Part shown: piece after piece, positions 1 to 6,315 of the stretch
Layout: every line of letters begins with the position of its first letter
How positions within the stretch are numbered: position 1 is the stretch's first letter
Assembly (NCBI GenBank): GCA_003131925.1
Contig: PKWC01000107.1
Span: 1-12,811, forward strand
DNA length: 12,811 nucleotides
Direction of reading: 5' to 3'
DNA from: Alphaproteobacteria bacterium
GTDB lineage: Bacteria; Pseudomonadota; Alphaproteobacteria; Micropepsales; Micropepsaceae
Program-made: the position numbers and the translations under genes
Notes under the pieces: generated by a model
What the model was told of the DNA's origin: nothing
Database searches by the model: none
The model's input: only the letters and a program-made list of their open reading frames with translations

Positions 1-139
1 GCGCGTTATCGTTGGCGATCTTGCCGTCTTCCGGCTTTGGGTCGCGGGGCCGGCTCACGACCGGCGCTCCCGCAATCCACAGGAAAAAAGACTCGCAGAT
101 GGCGCGGACTTTGACGGAAGGGGCAGCATGGCGCGTCAA
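1..139 (-). CDS. Partial small protein of unknown function, runs off left edge
   Basis: This reading frame opens with TTG at 139-137 and stays open for 46 codons to the window edge, so only its N-terminal part is visible. The start overlaps the TGA of the upstream gene in a TTGA arrangement, and GAGGA lies just upstream of the TTG, which is what a translationally coupled gene would show. The peptide begins with (M)TRHAAPSVKVRAICESF, continues through a short hydrophobic patch (FFLWIAGAPVV) and becomes polar and charged (RPRDPKPEDGKIANDNA). The second half reads like a genuine protein rather than an antisense frame. I do not recognise the family and cannot assign a role. The call would fail if the frame closes soon beyond the edge. 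Confidence 0.4.
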   Translation of the reverse strand, partial: MTRHAAPSVKVRAICESFFLWIAGAPVVSRPRDPKPEDGKIANDNA

Positions 140-384
140 TCGTCCTCTTCGTCGTCGCAACCCAACCCGTGCTCTTCGAAGATTTGTTCAACGCGGTCTT
201 CGATCTTCGCGAGGGACTCGGTGCCCGCGATCGATTCCAGATCGCTCTTGACGGCGCTTTCGATGCGCCAGCTATCGGAGAAGGAGAGGCCGTCAACGCC
301 ACGCAGTTCGCGCTGCGCATAGCCGCTCCCGCGTTTTCGAGATTTGCTCTGGGGATGATCTCCACCAGGAGAGTTTTTGCTCAA
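136..384 (-). CDS. Small acidic-tailed protein of unknown function
   Basis: This is an 82-residue frame with no recognised domain. The N-terminal third is basic (SKSRKRGSGYAQREL), the middle is predicted helical (about residues 35-72, with SDSWRIESAVKSDLESI and LAKIEDRVEQIFEEHGL), and the tail is strongly acidic, ending in CDDEEDD. That composition looks protein-like, whereas overlapping frames are rich in Ser, Arg and Pro. The only canonical start is TTG at 384, because an in-frame TAG lies 10 codons upstream; no good ribosome binding site precedes it, so the start is uncertain. Its stop overlaps the TTG start of the next gene, suggesting a two-gene unit. Function unknown; the acidic tail may bind a basic partner, but that is speculation. 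Confidence 0.45.
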   Translation of the reverse strand: MSKNSPGGDHPQSKSRKRGSGYAQRELRGVDGLSFSDSWRIESAVKSDLESIAGTESLAKIEDRVEQIFEEHGLGCDDEEDD

Positions 385-493
385 GAGCCAACGAGCAACG
401 TTTCCGATTTTCTACACAGCTAGAGCTGGATCATTCGAGGCCACCTTTCCGCGTTGCCGCCAGGGAGCAAACTGCCGCGAAAGCACTTGGCGA

Positions 494-1894
494 CTAGAAA
501 TCTTCGACGGATAGAGCCTCGGACGCATGAAGATGAAGGAGAGGATGCCGCGCCCACTTCGCGGGAAGTTGAAACAGATCACCGGCTGTTGCGACGTTCC
601 ACGGAAGGAGTTCATCCCAATACGACAACATGAGGAATAGGTTGACTGAAATGAAAAGCCCCACGATCAAAACCGGCGCAAGCCGCCATGTTCGCTCGCC
701 TATCCATTGGAATCCATAGGCCAGCGGAATGGAGATCAGGGGCATCATGTCGACAAATGGTCGCGACCCAAACGGAGCGCCAAACCACCAAATCCACCAA
801 CACGAACAGATGTAAACTTCCAGCAGCAGTACAATCAGGATCGCGACTGCCAGCACCTTGTCAGCTTTAAGAAACCGCCAAAACCCGAGGACCGCTATCA
901 GAAGCACGGGTGCCCAAACAAATACTCCCTTTTTCAGGCTGAAGAGAAAATTCAGTACTTGCGGCTTGAGCCAGTTAAACTGCTCGCCCTGATATGAGTT
1001 CACGAAAAAATGACCGGTAATGGCGTGCCAGTAGGACAGCTGGGGACTGAATATCACCAGAAAGGCGAGCAGGCCGGCTGCAAATTCCAGCACAAACGAG
1101 CGAATTCCGGTTCTGCAGCACCGTTGCATGCAGAGAGCGAGCGGAATTAACGAGACAATGACATTGGGAACGCGCGTCAACGCAATCAGGCCGAGAATTC
1201 CCCCCAATATGAGACAGAGGGTCACAGTCGACGACCCGGCATCGAGAGTCCTGTAGCGGAGGGCGACCGTGATAAGCGCCGAAACGAGGAAGAACGAGTA
1301 AACATGGGAAAATGCTCCCAGATACGTGGCGAAGTGAAATACATTCGTGCCGAACACAATGCCGGCCGCGGAAATAAGCGAAATCCGCGTCGGAAATTGC
1401 GTCATAAGCAGGCGAACAAGCAGGTACGCTCCGGCAGCAAAAAACGTTAGTGCAGAAAGGACATTGGCGATTTGATAGGGAGCGGAATAGGGCCGCAAAC
1501 GAAGCATGCGGGCGACGGTGTGGGCCGCCAAGAAGAACGGTGTCTGTAACAGCGCTGTGCCCGAGGTGTACTTGTCGAGCATTCCGCTAGTTGGCTCATA
1601 GCGAGCGATTCCGGTCCAATTGTATGGCAAGGTACGGTGCCCCACCACTGTCCAGCGATAGGCCAAGGGGGTTCTCATCGAGAGGTCGTGGTCGATGAAG
1701 ACCGCGGGAAGATAGGCATAGTAGCCAAATCCATCCGAACGTATCGGCGGCCTGTATACAATACAGCAATCCGAATAAACGTATATGCAGGCTACAGTTG
1801 AAACGAGCAAGACAAATGTAGCAAACAAAAATGGCACTTGGGCCAGATTCGATTGAACAAGGTGCTTGGTCTTATAAATCGTTTTACTAATCAC
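494..1894 (-). CDS. Polytopic membrane protein, possibly glycosyltransferase-like (GT-C fold)
   Basis: This 466-residue integral membrane protein starts at GTG 1894, with GGAA about 8 bases upstream. Hydrophobic segments are visible at about residues 21-41, 142-165, 170-192, 197-213, 223-255, 266-284, 323-341, 346-371, 381-397 and 405-424, giving roughly ten to eleven helices. After the first helix is a predicted exoplasmic loop with SDGFGYYAYLPAVF (residues 53-66). An acidic residue followed by aromatics in the first loop is what polyprenyl-phosphate-sugar-dependent GT-C/PMT-type glycosyltransferases show, and the overall size fits, but a full DxD or DE pair is not clear. A second aromatic loop (CWWIWWFGAPFGSRPF, 365-380) also resembles this group. 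The start-proximal coding DNA is poorer in G+C than neighbouring genes. It stands alone, without other glycan genes, so the glycosyltransferase reading is tentative. Confidence 0.8.
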   Translation of the reverse strand: MISKTIYKTKHLVQSNLAQVPFLFATFVLLVSTVACIYVYSDCCIVYRPPIRSDGFGYYAYLPAVFIDHDLSMRTPLAYRWTVVGHRTLPYNWTGIARYEPTSGMLDKYTSGTALLQTPFFLAAHTVARMLRLRPYSAPYQIANVLSALTFFAAGAYLLVRLLMTQFPTRISLISAAGIVFGTNVFHFATYLGAFSHVYSFFLVSALITVALRYRTLDAGSSTVTLCLILGGILGLIALTRVPNVIVSLIPLALCMQRCCRTGIRSFVLEFAAGLLAFLVIFSPQLSYWHAITGHFFVNSYQGEQFNWLKPQVLNFLFSLKKGVFVWAPVLLIAVLGFWRFLKADKVLAVAILIVLLLEVYICSCWWIWWFGAPFGSRPFVDMMPLISIPLAYGFQWIGERTWRLAPVLIVGLFISVNLFLMLSYWDELLPWNVATAGDLFQLPAKWARHPLLHLHASEALSVEDF

Positions 1895-2306
1895 GCTCAG
1901 TTTCCAGATACATGTGTGCGGCCCTGTTCTGCGGAACCATAAACAGCGACCGTTCGTCTACCCGCCGCTTAGAACTGCCCTTCCACTAGTGTCCTTAGTA
2001 CGTCACATCTTCGGGCGAGTCGATCTAGGATTAAGGGAACCATCGAGATAGCACTCAACTCCAGTTGCCTTGGTTGACACCCCGGTCGGAGGAGCTAGCT
2101 CAAGCTGCGCGAACGGCTTCGGCCGCCGTAGCTGTTCGGGTCAGCACCAGAACCCAGTTCTCACTTCTATCCTCTCCGGTGCGCCAGTCCTCATGAGCAG
2201 TAGTAACGCGAGTCTGATCCCGTTTTTCCGGATACAATTCCACTCAGCCGCCAAGGTCTAAAGATGGGCAAGCTAGAGAGCCCTATCTCGAGGTTGTTGT
2301 CGAAAG
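1895..2306. other. Gene-free stretch
   Basis: About 410 bases lie between the start of the membrane protein gene and the stop of the next minus-strand gene. I find no convincing coding frame, tRNA, or terminator with a T-tract. A plus-strand frame of about 63 codons (2070-2261) has low-complexity Ser/Gly content and no ribosome binding site, and was rejected. The promoter of the membrane protein gene should lie at the left end of this stretch, but I cannot pick out a credible -35/-10 pair. Confidence 0.5.
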
Positions 2307-2654
2307 CTAATTGCCGCGATCCGGTCGGTCGGTCTGAGGCACCGAAAATTCCGTTGGGCGGCCCACCGGATCGTAATGCACGATTTCCCGGTTTATCTCA
2401 TCGTTTCTCGTCTGGACGCGCATATTCTCGATTTCATATGTTTCAAGCTTGTTGCTGAACGTCTGGAACGCTGCATCGTCCGCAGGGCTGCGCCGATCGC
2501 AGCGCGCTGGTGGCAGTTTTTGTGTTTCCTGGCACCACATGTCGAAATTCAAAGATTGCAGCTTCAAAGGTTCCGACTCCCGCTGTGCCGATGCGCTCCC
2601 AATTCCGGAAAATATGGCCAACAAGGTCAGTATTGCTCGTGGCGTACTATTCAT
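2307..2654 (-). CDS. Short exported protein with a WCQ/RCD cysteine pair, unknown function
   Basis: This 115-residue protein starts at ATG 2654. Residues 1-23 form a classical signal peptide (basic R6, hydrophobic AILTLLAIFSGIG, then SASA before Gln24), so the mature protein should be periplasmic or secreted. The mature part has two cysteines, C41 in FDMWCQE and C52 in PPARCDRR, that could form a disulfide, then a charged, probably helical stretch (about 60-92) and a C-terminal NREIVHYDPVGRPTEF segment. From memory, similar short exported proteins with a W-C-Q, L-P-P-x-R-C-D pattern occur in many Alphaproteobacteria as uncharacterised proteins; no function is known to me. The ribosome binding site is weak. 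A hairpin at 2736-2759 separates it from the gene upstream, so it is probably transcribed alone. Confidence 0.75.
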   Translation of the reverse strand: MNSTPRAILTLLAIFSGIGSASAQRESEPLKLQSLNFDMWCQETQKLPPARCDRRSPADDAAFQTFSNKLETYEIENMRVQTRNDEINREIVHYDPVGRPTEFSVPQTDRPDRGN

Positions 2655-2735
2655 CTGGATACTCGCTTTCCGCCCGTCTCAAGAACGTCCCGTTGCCATG
2701 GACGTCCGCCAACCCTGACTAGGCCTAGAAGGAGA

Positions 2736-2759
2736 ACCCGGCGCGTGTGTGCGCCGGGT
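2736..2759 (-). terminator. Rho-independent-like hairpin after the Gly-Val repeat protein gene
   Basis: ACCCGGCGC and GCGCCGGGT form a perfect 9-bp stem around a 6-base loop. On the minus strand the stem is followed by TTCTCCTTCT, which is pyrimidine-rich but not a pure T-run. It sits 36 bases past the stop of the 2796-3104 gene and upstream of the 2307-2654 gene, the right place to end the former transcript. Confidence 0.65.
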
Positions 2760-2795
2760 CCTAACGCGGACAATGAAATTCACTCACACGACGGT

Positions 2796-3104
2796 TCAGC
2801 TATGCCAGCCCTCGTCGCTGTCGCGGTCGTGCTTCCAGTCATAGTACTTGTTGCCTGGCGCTTTTCTGTAGTTCTGCATCTCTTCATCGTTCCGCCATTG
2901 GTGCCATCGATGGCCGCTATCCCAGTAGCCGTCCTGGTAGCCAAAGGCGACGTTGCCGACGCCGACGCCGACGCCAACGCCCACACCGACGTCGCCGACA
3001 TGGACACCGACTCCTACGCCGTCGGCGCTTGCCGGGCCCGCTATCGCGAAGGCTGCGCCGGCCAGTGCAAGGGCGACGAATGCGCCATTCAGAGTTTTGG
3101 ACAT
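2796..3104 (-). CDS. Short exported protein with Gly-Val repeat
   Basis: This 102-residue protein starts at ATG 3104, preceded by a strong GGAAGGAA ribosome binding site. Residues 1-27 are a signal peptide (MSKT, hydrophobic AFVALALAGAAFAIA, then PASA before Asp28). Residues 29-52 are an almost pure Gly-Val dipeptide repeat broken by H35 and by D38, and ending in NVAFG. The remaining 50 residues are rich in Trp, Tyr, His, Asp and Arg (GYWDSGHRWHQWRNDEEM, YYDWKHDRDSDEGWHS), with a composition typical of small exported rhizobial proteins. A Gly-Val run could form an extended beta segment or surface-associated structure; this is inference. I do not recognise a named family. Its transcript probably ends at the hairpin at 2736-2759. 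Confidence 0.75.
   Translation of the reverse strand: MSKTLNGAFVALALAGAAFAIAGPASADGVGVGVHVGDVGVGVGVGVGVGNVAFGYQDGYWDSGHRWHQWRNDEEMQNYRKAPGNKYYDWKHDRDSDEGWHS
2949..3020 (-). repeat. Hexanucleotide repeat encoding Gly-Val dipeptides
   Basis: On the plus strand this stretch is built from GCCGAC-like hexamers with scattered substitutions; read on the minus strand they encode successive Gly-Val pairs (residues 29-52 of the exported protein). Because the unit is six bases, gain or loss of copies keeps the reading frame. Confidence 0.75.
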
Positions 3105-3426
3105 GTTCCATTCCTTCCACGTAGCTGGCGGCCGCAGGATTGCGGGTTCTTGTCAGCCTGTTGGTTGAAGCGCGCCTTGGTGGATAGAAAGGGCAGAAAG
3201 ACTGCCGATCTCGCTATGCTTGTTGCGCCATTGAATGAAACGCTCCAATGGATGCCTTCGATCCATTAATTCGTAGAGCGTCCCCGGCTGCGGCACAGAG
3301 CGCCCCCCTTCTGACGCCACTTAGCCTTGCAGCGATGGCACTCCCGGCGCCCGACACGTCCTCACATGAACAGCCATCAACCCTCCCGCAGCAGGCGACC
3401 AGCGGCGTCGTATCGCTGTCCGCTCG
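3105..3426. other. Intergenic stretch, leader of the Gly-Val protein gene
   Basis: About 320 bases lie between the start of the Gly-Val protein gene and the stop of the aldo/keto reductase gene. It holds the GGAAGGAA ribosome binding site at its left end. I see no coding frame of its own; a plus-strand frame crosses it but continues as the antisense of the reductase. No clear terminator or promoter hexamers were identified. Confidence 0.45.
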
Positions 3427-4377
3427 TCAGCTTGCCGGCGTCACGGCCGCGGCGATTGCTTCCGCTCTCGCGAACAGTGCCGGATCGACAGCGATGCCGG
3501 AAGACGCGGCGTTCTCATCCAACTGTTCGGGCTTGCTCGCGCCGACAATGGCGGAGGCGACGTTGGGCTCGCGCAGAACCCAGGCAAGTGCGAATTGCGA
3601 CAGCGTGCAGCCGGCGTCCCGAGCAACAGGTTTGAGCTTCTGCACGGCTTCAAGAACAGGCCGCTCGGTCAATCGCTGGATGAAATGCCCCATCGTTTCG
3701 CTGCTCGCACGGGAATCGGCCGGGGGCGGCGAATCAGGAAGATATTTGCCGGTCAGAACGCCCTGCGCGAGCGGCGACCAGACGATCTGGGACACGTGCT
3801 TCTCGCGGCAAAGCGGAATGACCTTCTTTTCCGGCTGGCGCCACAGCAGCGAATATTGCGGCTGGCTTGACACAAAGCGTTCGACGCCAGGGAGCCCGAA
3901 GGCGGCGGCGATCTGGCCGGGGGACCATTCGCTGAAGCCAACATAACGCGCCTTGCCCTGGCGAACGACGTCGCTCAGCGCCTGCATCGTCTCCTCCAAC
4001 GGCGTTCCGGAGTCATAGCGGTGGCATTGATAGAGGTCGATATAGTCGACACGCAGCCGCTGGAGCGAGGCGTCGATCTGCTTCAGGATCTGTGGGCGCG
4101 ACAGGCCTCGATCCTCGTCGCTCATCGGGAAAAAAACCTTCGTCGCCAGAATGTAGCTGTCGCGTGGCCGCTTCGCGAGCACTTCGCCGAGAAAGCTTTC
4201 CGCGGCACCGCGCCCATAGACGTTGGCGGTGTCAAAAAAATTGATGCCAAGCTCGAATGCGCGATCGACGCAGCGGACTGCGAGATCCTTCTCGACACCG
4301 ACGCCATAGGTCAGCCAGGAGCCAAGAGAGATTTCGGAAACAGTCAAGTCGCTGCTGCCAAGCTTTCGGTATTTCAT
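3427..4377 (-). CDS. Aldo/keto reductase
   Basis: This 316-residue protein has the full sequence of an NADPH-dependent aldo/keto reductase, a cytosolic TIM-barrel enzyme that reduces carbonyl compounds to alcohols. It opens with MKYRKLGSSDLTVSEISLGS, the standard family start. The catalytic tetrad is visible: D49 and Y54 in FFDTANVYGRGAAE, K80 in ILATKVF and H119 in LYQCHRYD. Cofactor-binding segments follow: GFSEW (147-151), WSPLAQGVLTGKY (200-212) and AIVGASKPEQLDENA (276-290). The pattern is closest to the group containing the potassium-channel beta subunits and the YghZ-like glyceraldehyde-3-phosphate reductases; the true substrate cannot be told from sequence. AGGG lies 6 bases before the ATG. 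It is complete and of normal length. The downstream membrane protein gene is separate (144 bases away on the promoter side), and no pathway partner adjoins it. Confidence 0.95.
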   Translation of the reverse strand: MKYRKLGSSDLTVSEISLGSWLTYGVGVEKDLAVRCVDRAFELGINFFDTANVYGRGAAESFLGEVLAKRPRDSYILATKVFFPMSDEDRGLSRPQILKQIDASLQRLRVDYIDLYQCHRYDSGTPLEETMQALSDVVRQGKARYVGFSEWSPGQIAAAFGLPGVERFVSSQPQYSLLWRQPEKKVIPLCREKHVSQIVWSPLAQGVLTGKYLPDSPPPADSRASSETMGHFIQRLTERPVLEAVQKLKPVARDAGCTLSQFALAWVLREPNVASAIVGASKPEQLDENAASSGIAVDPALFARAEAIAAAVTPAS

Positions 4378-4521
4378 CGTGCCCTGGAGTGCCGTGACAG
4401 ATACGCCGACGTGCCATTCATCTTTGGCGGTTGTTCGCCGGTGGCCAGTATCACATCCTTCGCCGTATTGGGGCGAGAGCAGATATGGCCTTGGTGGAGC
4501 ATACGAATTCGCTGCACCGGC

Positions 4522-5202
4522 TTACGGCCACGCCTCGTTCGCGGCGCGCGCGGGCTGATTGACCGGCTCGGCGTTGAAACCGGATTGCGTAATCACCACC
4601 CGGTAGACCGCGGCGTCCGCCAGCGGCATATAATTGGCGGAGCCGAAATGGCGGTCGACCGCGAACGATCGGGCGGCGAGCCAGGCGAGCCATGAAGGCG
4701 GCAGATATTGGTCGATCCGTGGCGCCACATCGGCGATATCACAGGCGGTGATCGGTCTGCCGTTGCCGCGCGCGGCGGAGAAGTACATGTTCGACAGGTG
4801 CTCCAGCGTGTAGGTCGCGTCGAGCCCGAGCAGATTGGCCCAGGGCTTCCATTTCTGCACGCGGCCGCTCAACACCCATTCGTCGCCCTGCAGCTCGCAG
4901 GTCTGGATGCGGTTGGTGCCGTCGAGCCGGCGAATCGTCACCAGAAAGCGAGCCGAAGCGGGATCGAGACTGCGCACGCTCACCTGCGCGACGGGGCCCT
5001 CATGGGTGAGCCGCGCATAGGTCTGGGCGTTGAGACCGAGCAGCCCCGCCACGAAGCCGATGACTGCCAGCGGCGCGCCAAAAACCAGATGCCCACTCGC
5101 CCGCACCGCGCGGCCGCGCAGCAGATGTCCGATCCCGGAACTCAGCAGCGCGAGCCCCGAGATCGCAACCAGCAGCGGCGCCGTCCACAAAATCCAGTTC
5201 AA
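4522..5202 (-). CDS. Membrane-anchored protein of unknown function (two N-terminal helices)
   Basis: I place the start at TTG 5202, giving 226 residues, because AAGGGAG (5210-5216) lies 7 bases upstream and the protein then begins directly with its first membrane helix. Longer starts up to 5451 add about 83 basic, Ala/Arg-rich residues that run into an intergenic repeat, and look non-coding. Helices are at about residues 2-22 and 36-58. The remaining 165 residues form a soluble domain with VSVRSLDPASARFLVTI, an LxGDEWVLSGR strand, WKPWANLLGLDATYTLEHLS and a C-terminal VYRVVITQSGF strand. Homologues in Bradyrhizobium-like genomes are, as I recall, sometimes labelled as efflux or multidrug transporter proteins, but nothing in the sequence supports transport. 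Both termini of the soluble part probably lie on the same side of the membrane. Confidence 0.75.
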   Translation of the reverse strand: MNWILWTAPLLVAISGLALLSSGIGHLLRGRAVRASGHLVFGAPLAVIGFVAGLLGLNAQTYARLTHEGPVAQVSVRSLDPASARFLVTIRRLDGTNRIQTCELQGDEWVLSGRVQKWKPWANLLGLDATYTLEHLSNMYFSAARGNGRPITACDIADVAPRIDQYLPPSWLAWLAARSFAVDRHFGSANYMPLADAAVYRVVITQSGFNAEPVNQPARAANEAWP

Positions 5203-5209
5203 CAGCTTG

Positions 5210-5216
5210 CTCCCTT
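5210..5216 (-). promoter_or_regulatory. Ribosome binding site deciding the TTG start at 5202
   Basis: AAGGGAG on the minus strand sits 7 bases before TTG 5202. It is the only good Shine-Dalgarno match near the N-terminal helix and argues against the longer starts further upstream. Confidence 0.6.
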
Positions 5217-5412
5217 GCCGGCGCGGACGGCGTTTGGCCGCAGAGCGCCTTAGGACAACGAACGAGTTCCTGTTGGAGTGCCAGCCTTCCGGTGCGTATG
5301 CGCGTGCCGCCGGGCATCCCAAGGCTATCGCATGTGCCCATTGATGGTGCGCGGGGCGGTGGAGAAGAAAGACGCCGCCTTTAGCGGCAACCCCGGCGCG
5401 TCTCCCAAAGAT

Positions 5413-5585
5413 CGTCATGGCCGGGCCGTTGCCCCGGCCATCCATGAACACCGCCCCTTGTCAGGGCAAACTTGAGCGCGCCGTCCTTCCGATCGCTCAG
5501 CATGTGAATGGCGACGAAGGCGTTGCAGAAAATTGTGGACGACATGGTGTTCTTGGGTGGCCGGGACAACGGCCCGGCCATGACG
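5413..5585. repeat. Inverted-repeat element with 40-base arms (REP/BIME or MITE-like)
   Basis: The left arm (5413-5452) begins CGTCATGGCCGGGCCGTTG and the right arm (5546-5585) is its reverse complement with only a few mismatches. Each arm also contains its own GGCCGGG...CCCGGCC palindrome. The arms enclose about 93 bases. No transposase is encoded. From memory, repeats of the form GTCATGGCCGGG...CCCGGCCA are abundant between genes in Bradyrhizobium-like genomes. The element lies in an intergenic region and does not interrupt a gene that I can recognise. Confidence 0.75.
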
Positions 5586-5827
5586 AAATTTTTTGTGAGT
5601 TGCGCGTCAATAGGGACAGGGTACTTATTGCAGGTCCCGAACTCCCCGGCCCCGAGACCAATTTTGCAACTCAGTTGTCCGGCATTAACTCGGTGACATG
5701 TTGCAAACATTTAACAATCTCGTCGGACCACATCCTACAAATTCCACACACGCATTCATCTGGCATTCAGAACAGAATTCCAAAACTGGCGGGAACACCT
5801 CATACCTCGTGTGGTCCCATGAACTTC
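5586..5827. other. Intergenic stretch between the repeat element and a small ORF
   Basis: This stretch holds no convincing coding frame. It contains AATAGGGACAGGGTACTTAT at 5609-5628, which resembles repeated motifs I recall from other genomes, and the imperfectly centred palindrome ATGTTGCAAACAT at 5698-5710. No terminator or clear promoter was found. Confidence 0.4.
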
Positions 5828-5980
5828 ATGAACAAAAAACGGAACGACCGGTTTCGTCGCGATGCGTACGCCGCCGCGCTTGCCCTTGCCGGGGTGGCAA
5901 GCGTGCCGATGTTGGCGATCCTGGCGATTTCAACGTTGGCCCTTTTCATCGCAAGAACTGTCTGGCGGTTCCTCGGCTGA
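5828..5980 (+). CDS. Possible small single-helix membrane protein
   Basis: This 50-residue frame begins MNKKRNDRFRRDAYAAALAL; an ATG three codons earlier (5819) is an alternative start. The first 13 residues are strongly basic, followed by a hydrophobic stretch from about residue 14 to 44 (ALALAGVASVPMLAILAIST, then LALFIARTVW) and a short tail. The arrangement of positive charges before one long helix is that of a small inner-membrane protein with a cytoplasmic N-terminus. No good ribosome binding site precedes either ATG, which lowers confidence. The next small ORF starts 27 bases after its stop on the same strand. Function unknown. Confidence 0.4.
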   Translation: MNKKRNDRFRRDAYAAALALAGVASVPMLAILAISTLALFIARTVWRFLG

Positions 5981-6007
5981 CGATTTTTCCAATGAGAGGG
6001 GATCGTC

Positions 6008-6250
6008 ATGTACGTAGGCGTCAGACTCGCGGTAACATTTCTGGCCCTGTTCGAACCGATGGCCTGCGGCTTGTGGACACCGGAGTTTGCTGCTCCCAAA
6101 GCCGCATTCGCGGACACCGCCTGCAGCGCAGTCGCAACGAATCGGGCGTCCGACGCGGGAACGGCGGGTGAAGACGACAAAACCCAACACGAAGTGTTCG
6201 AGCGCACCTATTCCGGTTGCCGCGCGTGGCAGCTCGCGCACGGGGCCTGA
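6008..6250 (+). CDS. Possible small exported protein, unknown function
   Basis: This 80-residue frame starts at ATG 6008 with AGAGGGG about 6 bases upstream, a good ribosome binding site. Residues 5-25 are hydrophobic (VRLAVTFLALFEPMACGLW) and could serve as a signal peptide, with AFA before Asp36 as a possible cleavage point, although the EP pair inside the hydrophobic region is unusual. The remainder is polar (ASDAGTAGEDDKTQHEVFE) with a Cys-containing C-terminus (YSGCRAWQLAHGA). I do not recognise it. The overlapping minus-strand frames have Arg/Pro-rich compositions that look non-coding. Its stop lies 65 bases before the stop of the convergent desaturase gene. Confidence 0.4.
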   Translation: MYVGVRLAVTFLALFEPMACGLWTPEFAAPKAAFADTACSAVATNRASDAGTAGEDDKTQHEVFERTYSGCRAWQLAHGA

Positions 6251-6315
6251 AGACGTTCGGGGCGTCCGTGTCTCGAACCGCCAGCACGCCGTCACGCCGC
6301 GCGGTATAGGTCGCT

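Noticed and set aside
2376..3269. Plus-strand open frame of 297 codons
   Set aside because: It is antisense to both small exported protein genes and crosses the hairpin between them; composition looks random and the minus-strand genes have signal peptides.
3248..3946. Long plus-strand open frame of 232 codons
   Set aside because: It lies mostly antisense to the aldo/keto reductase, whose motifs are complete. Its translation is rich in Ser, Ala and Arg with no domain.
5203..5451. N-terminal extension of the two-helix membrane protein
   Set aside because: The extra 83 codons run into the repeat arm and encode a basic, low-complexity segment; the TTG at 5202 has a well-placed ribosome binding site.
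5381..5710. Minus-strand open frame of 109 codons across the inverted-repeat element
   Set aside because: The frame is made mostly of repeat sequence, which generates similar-looking open frames wherever the repeat occurs; there is no ribosome binding site that singles out a start.
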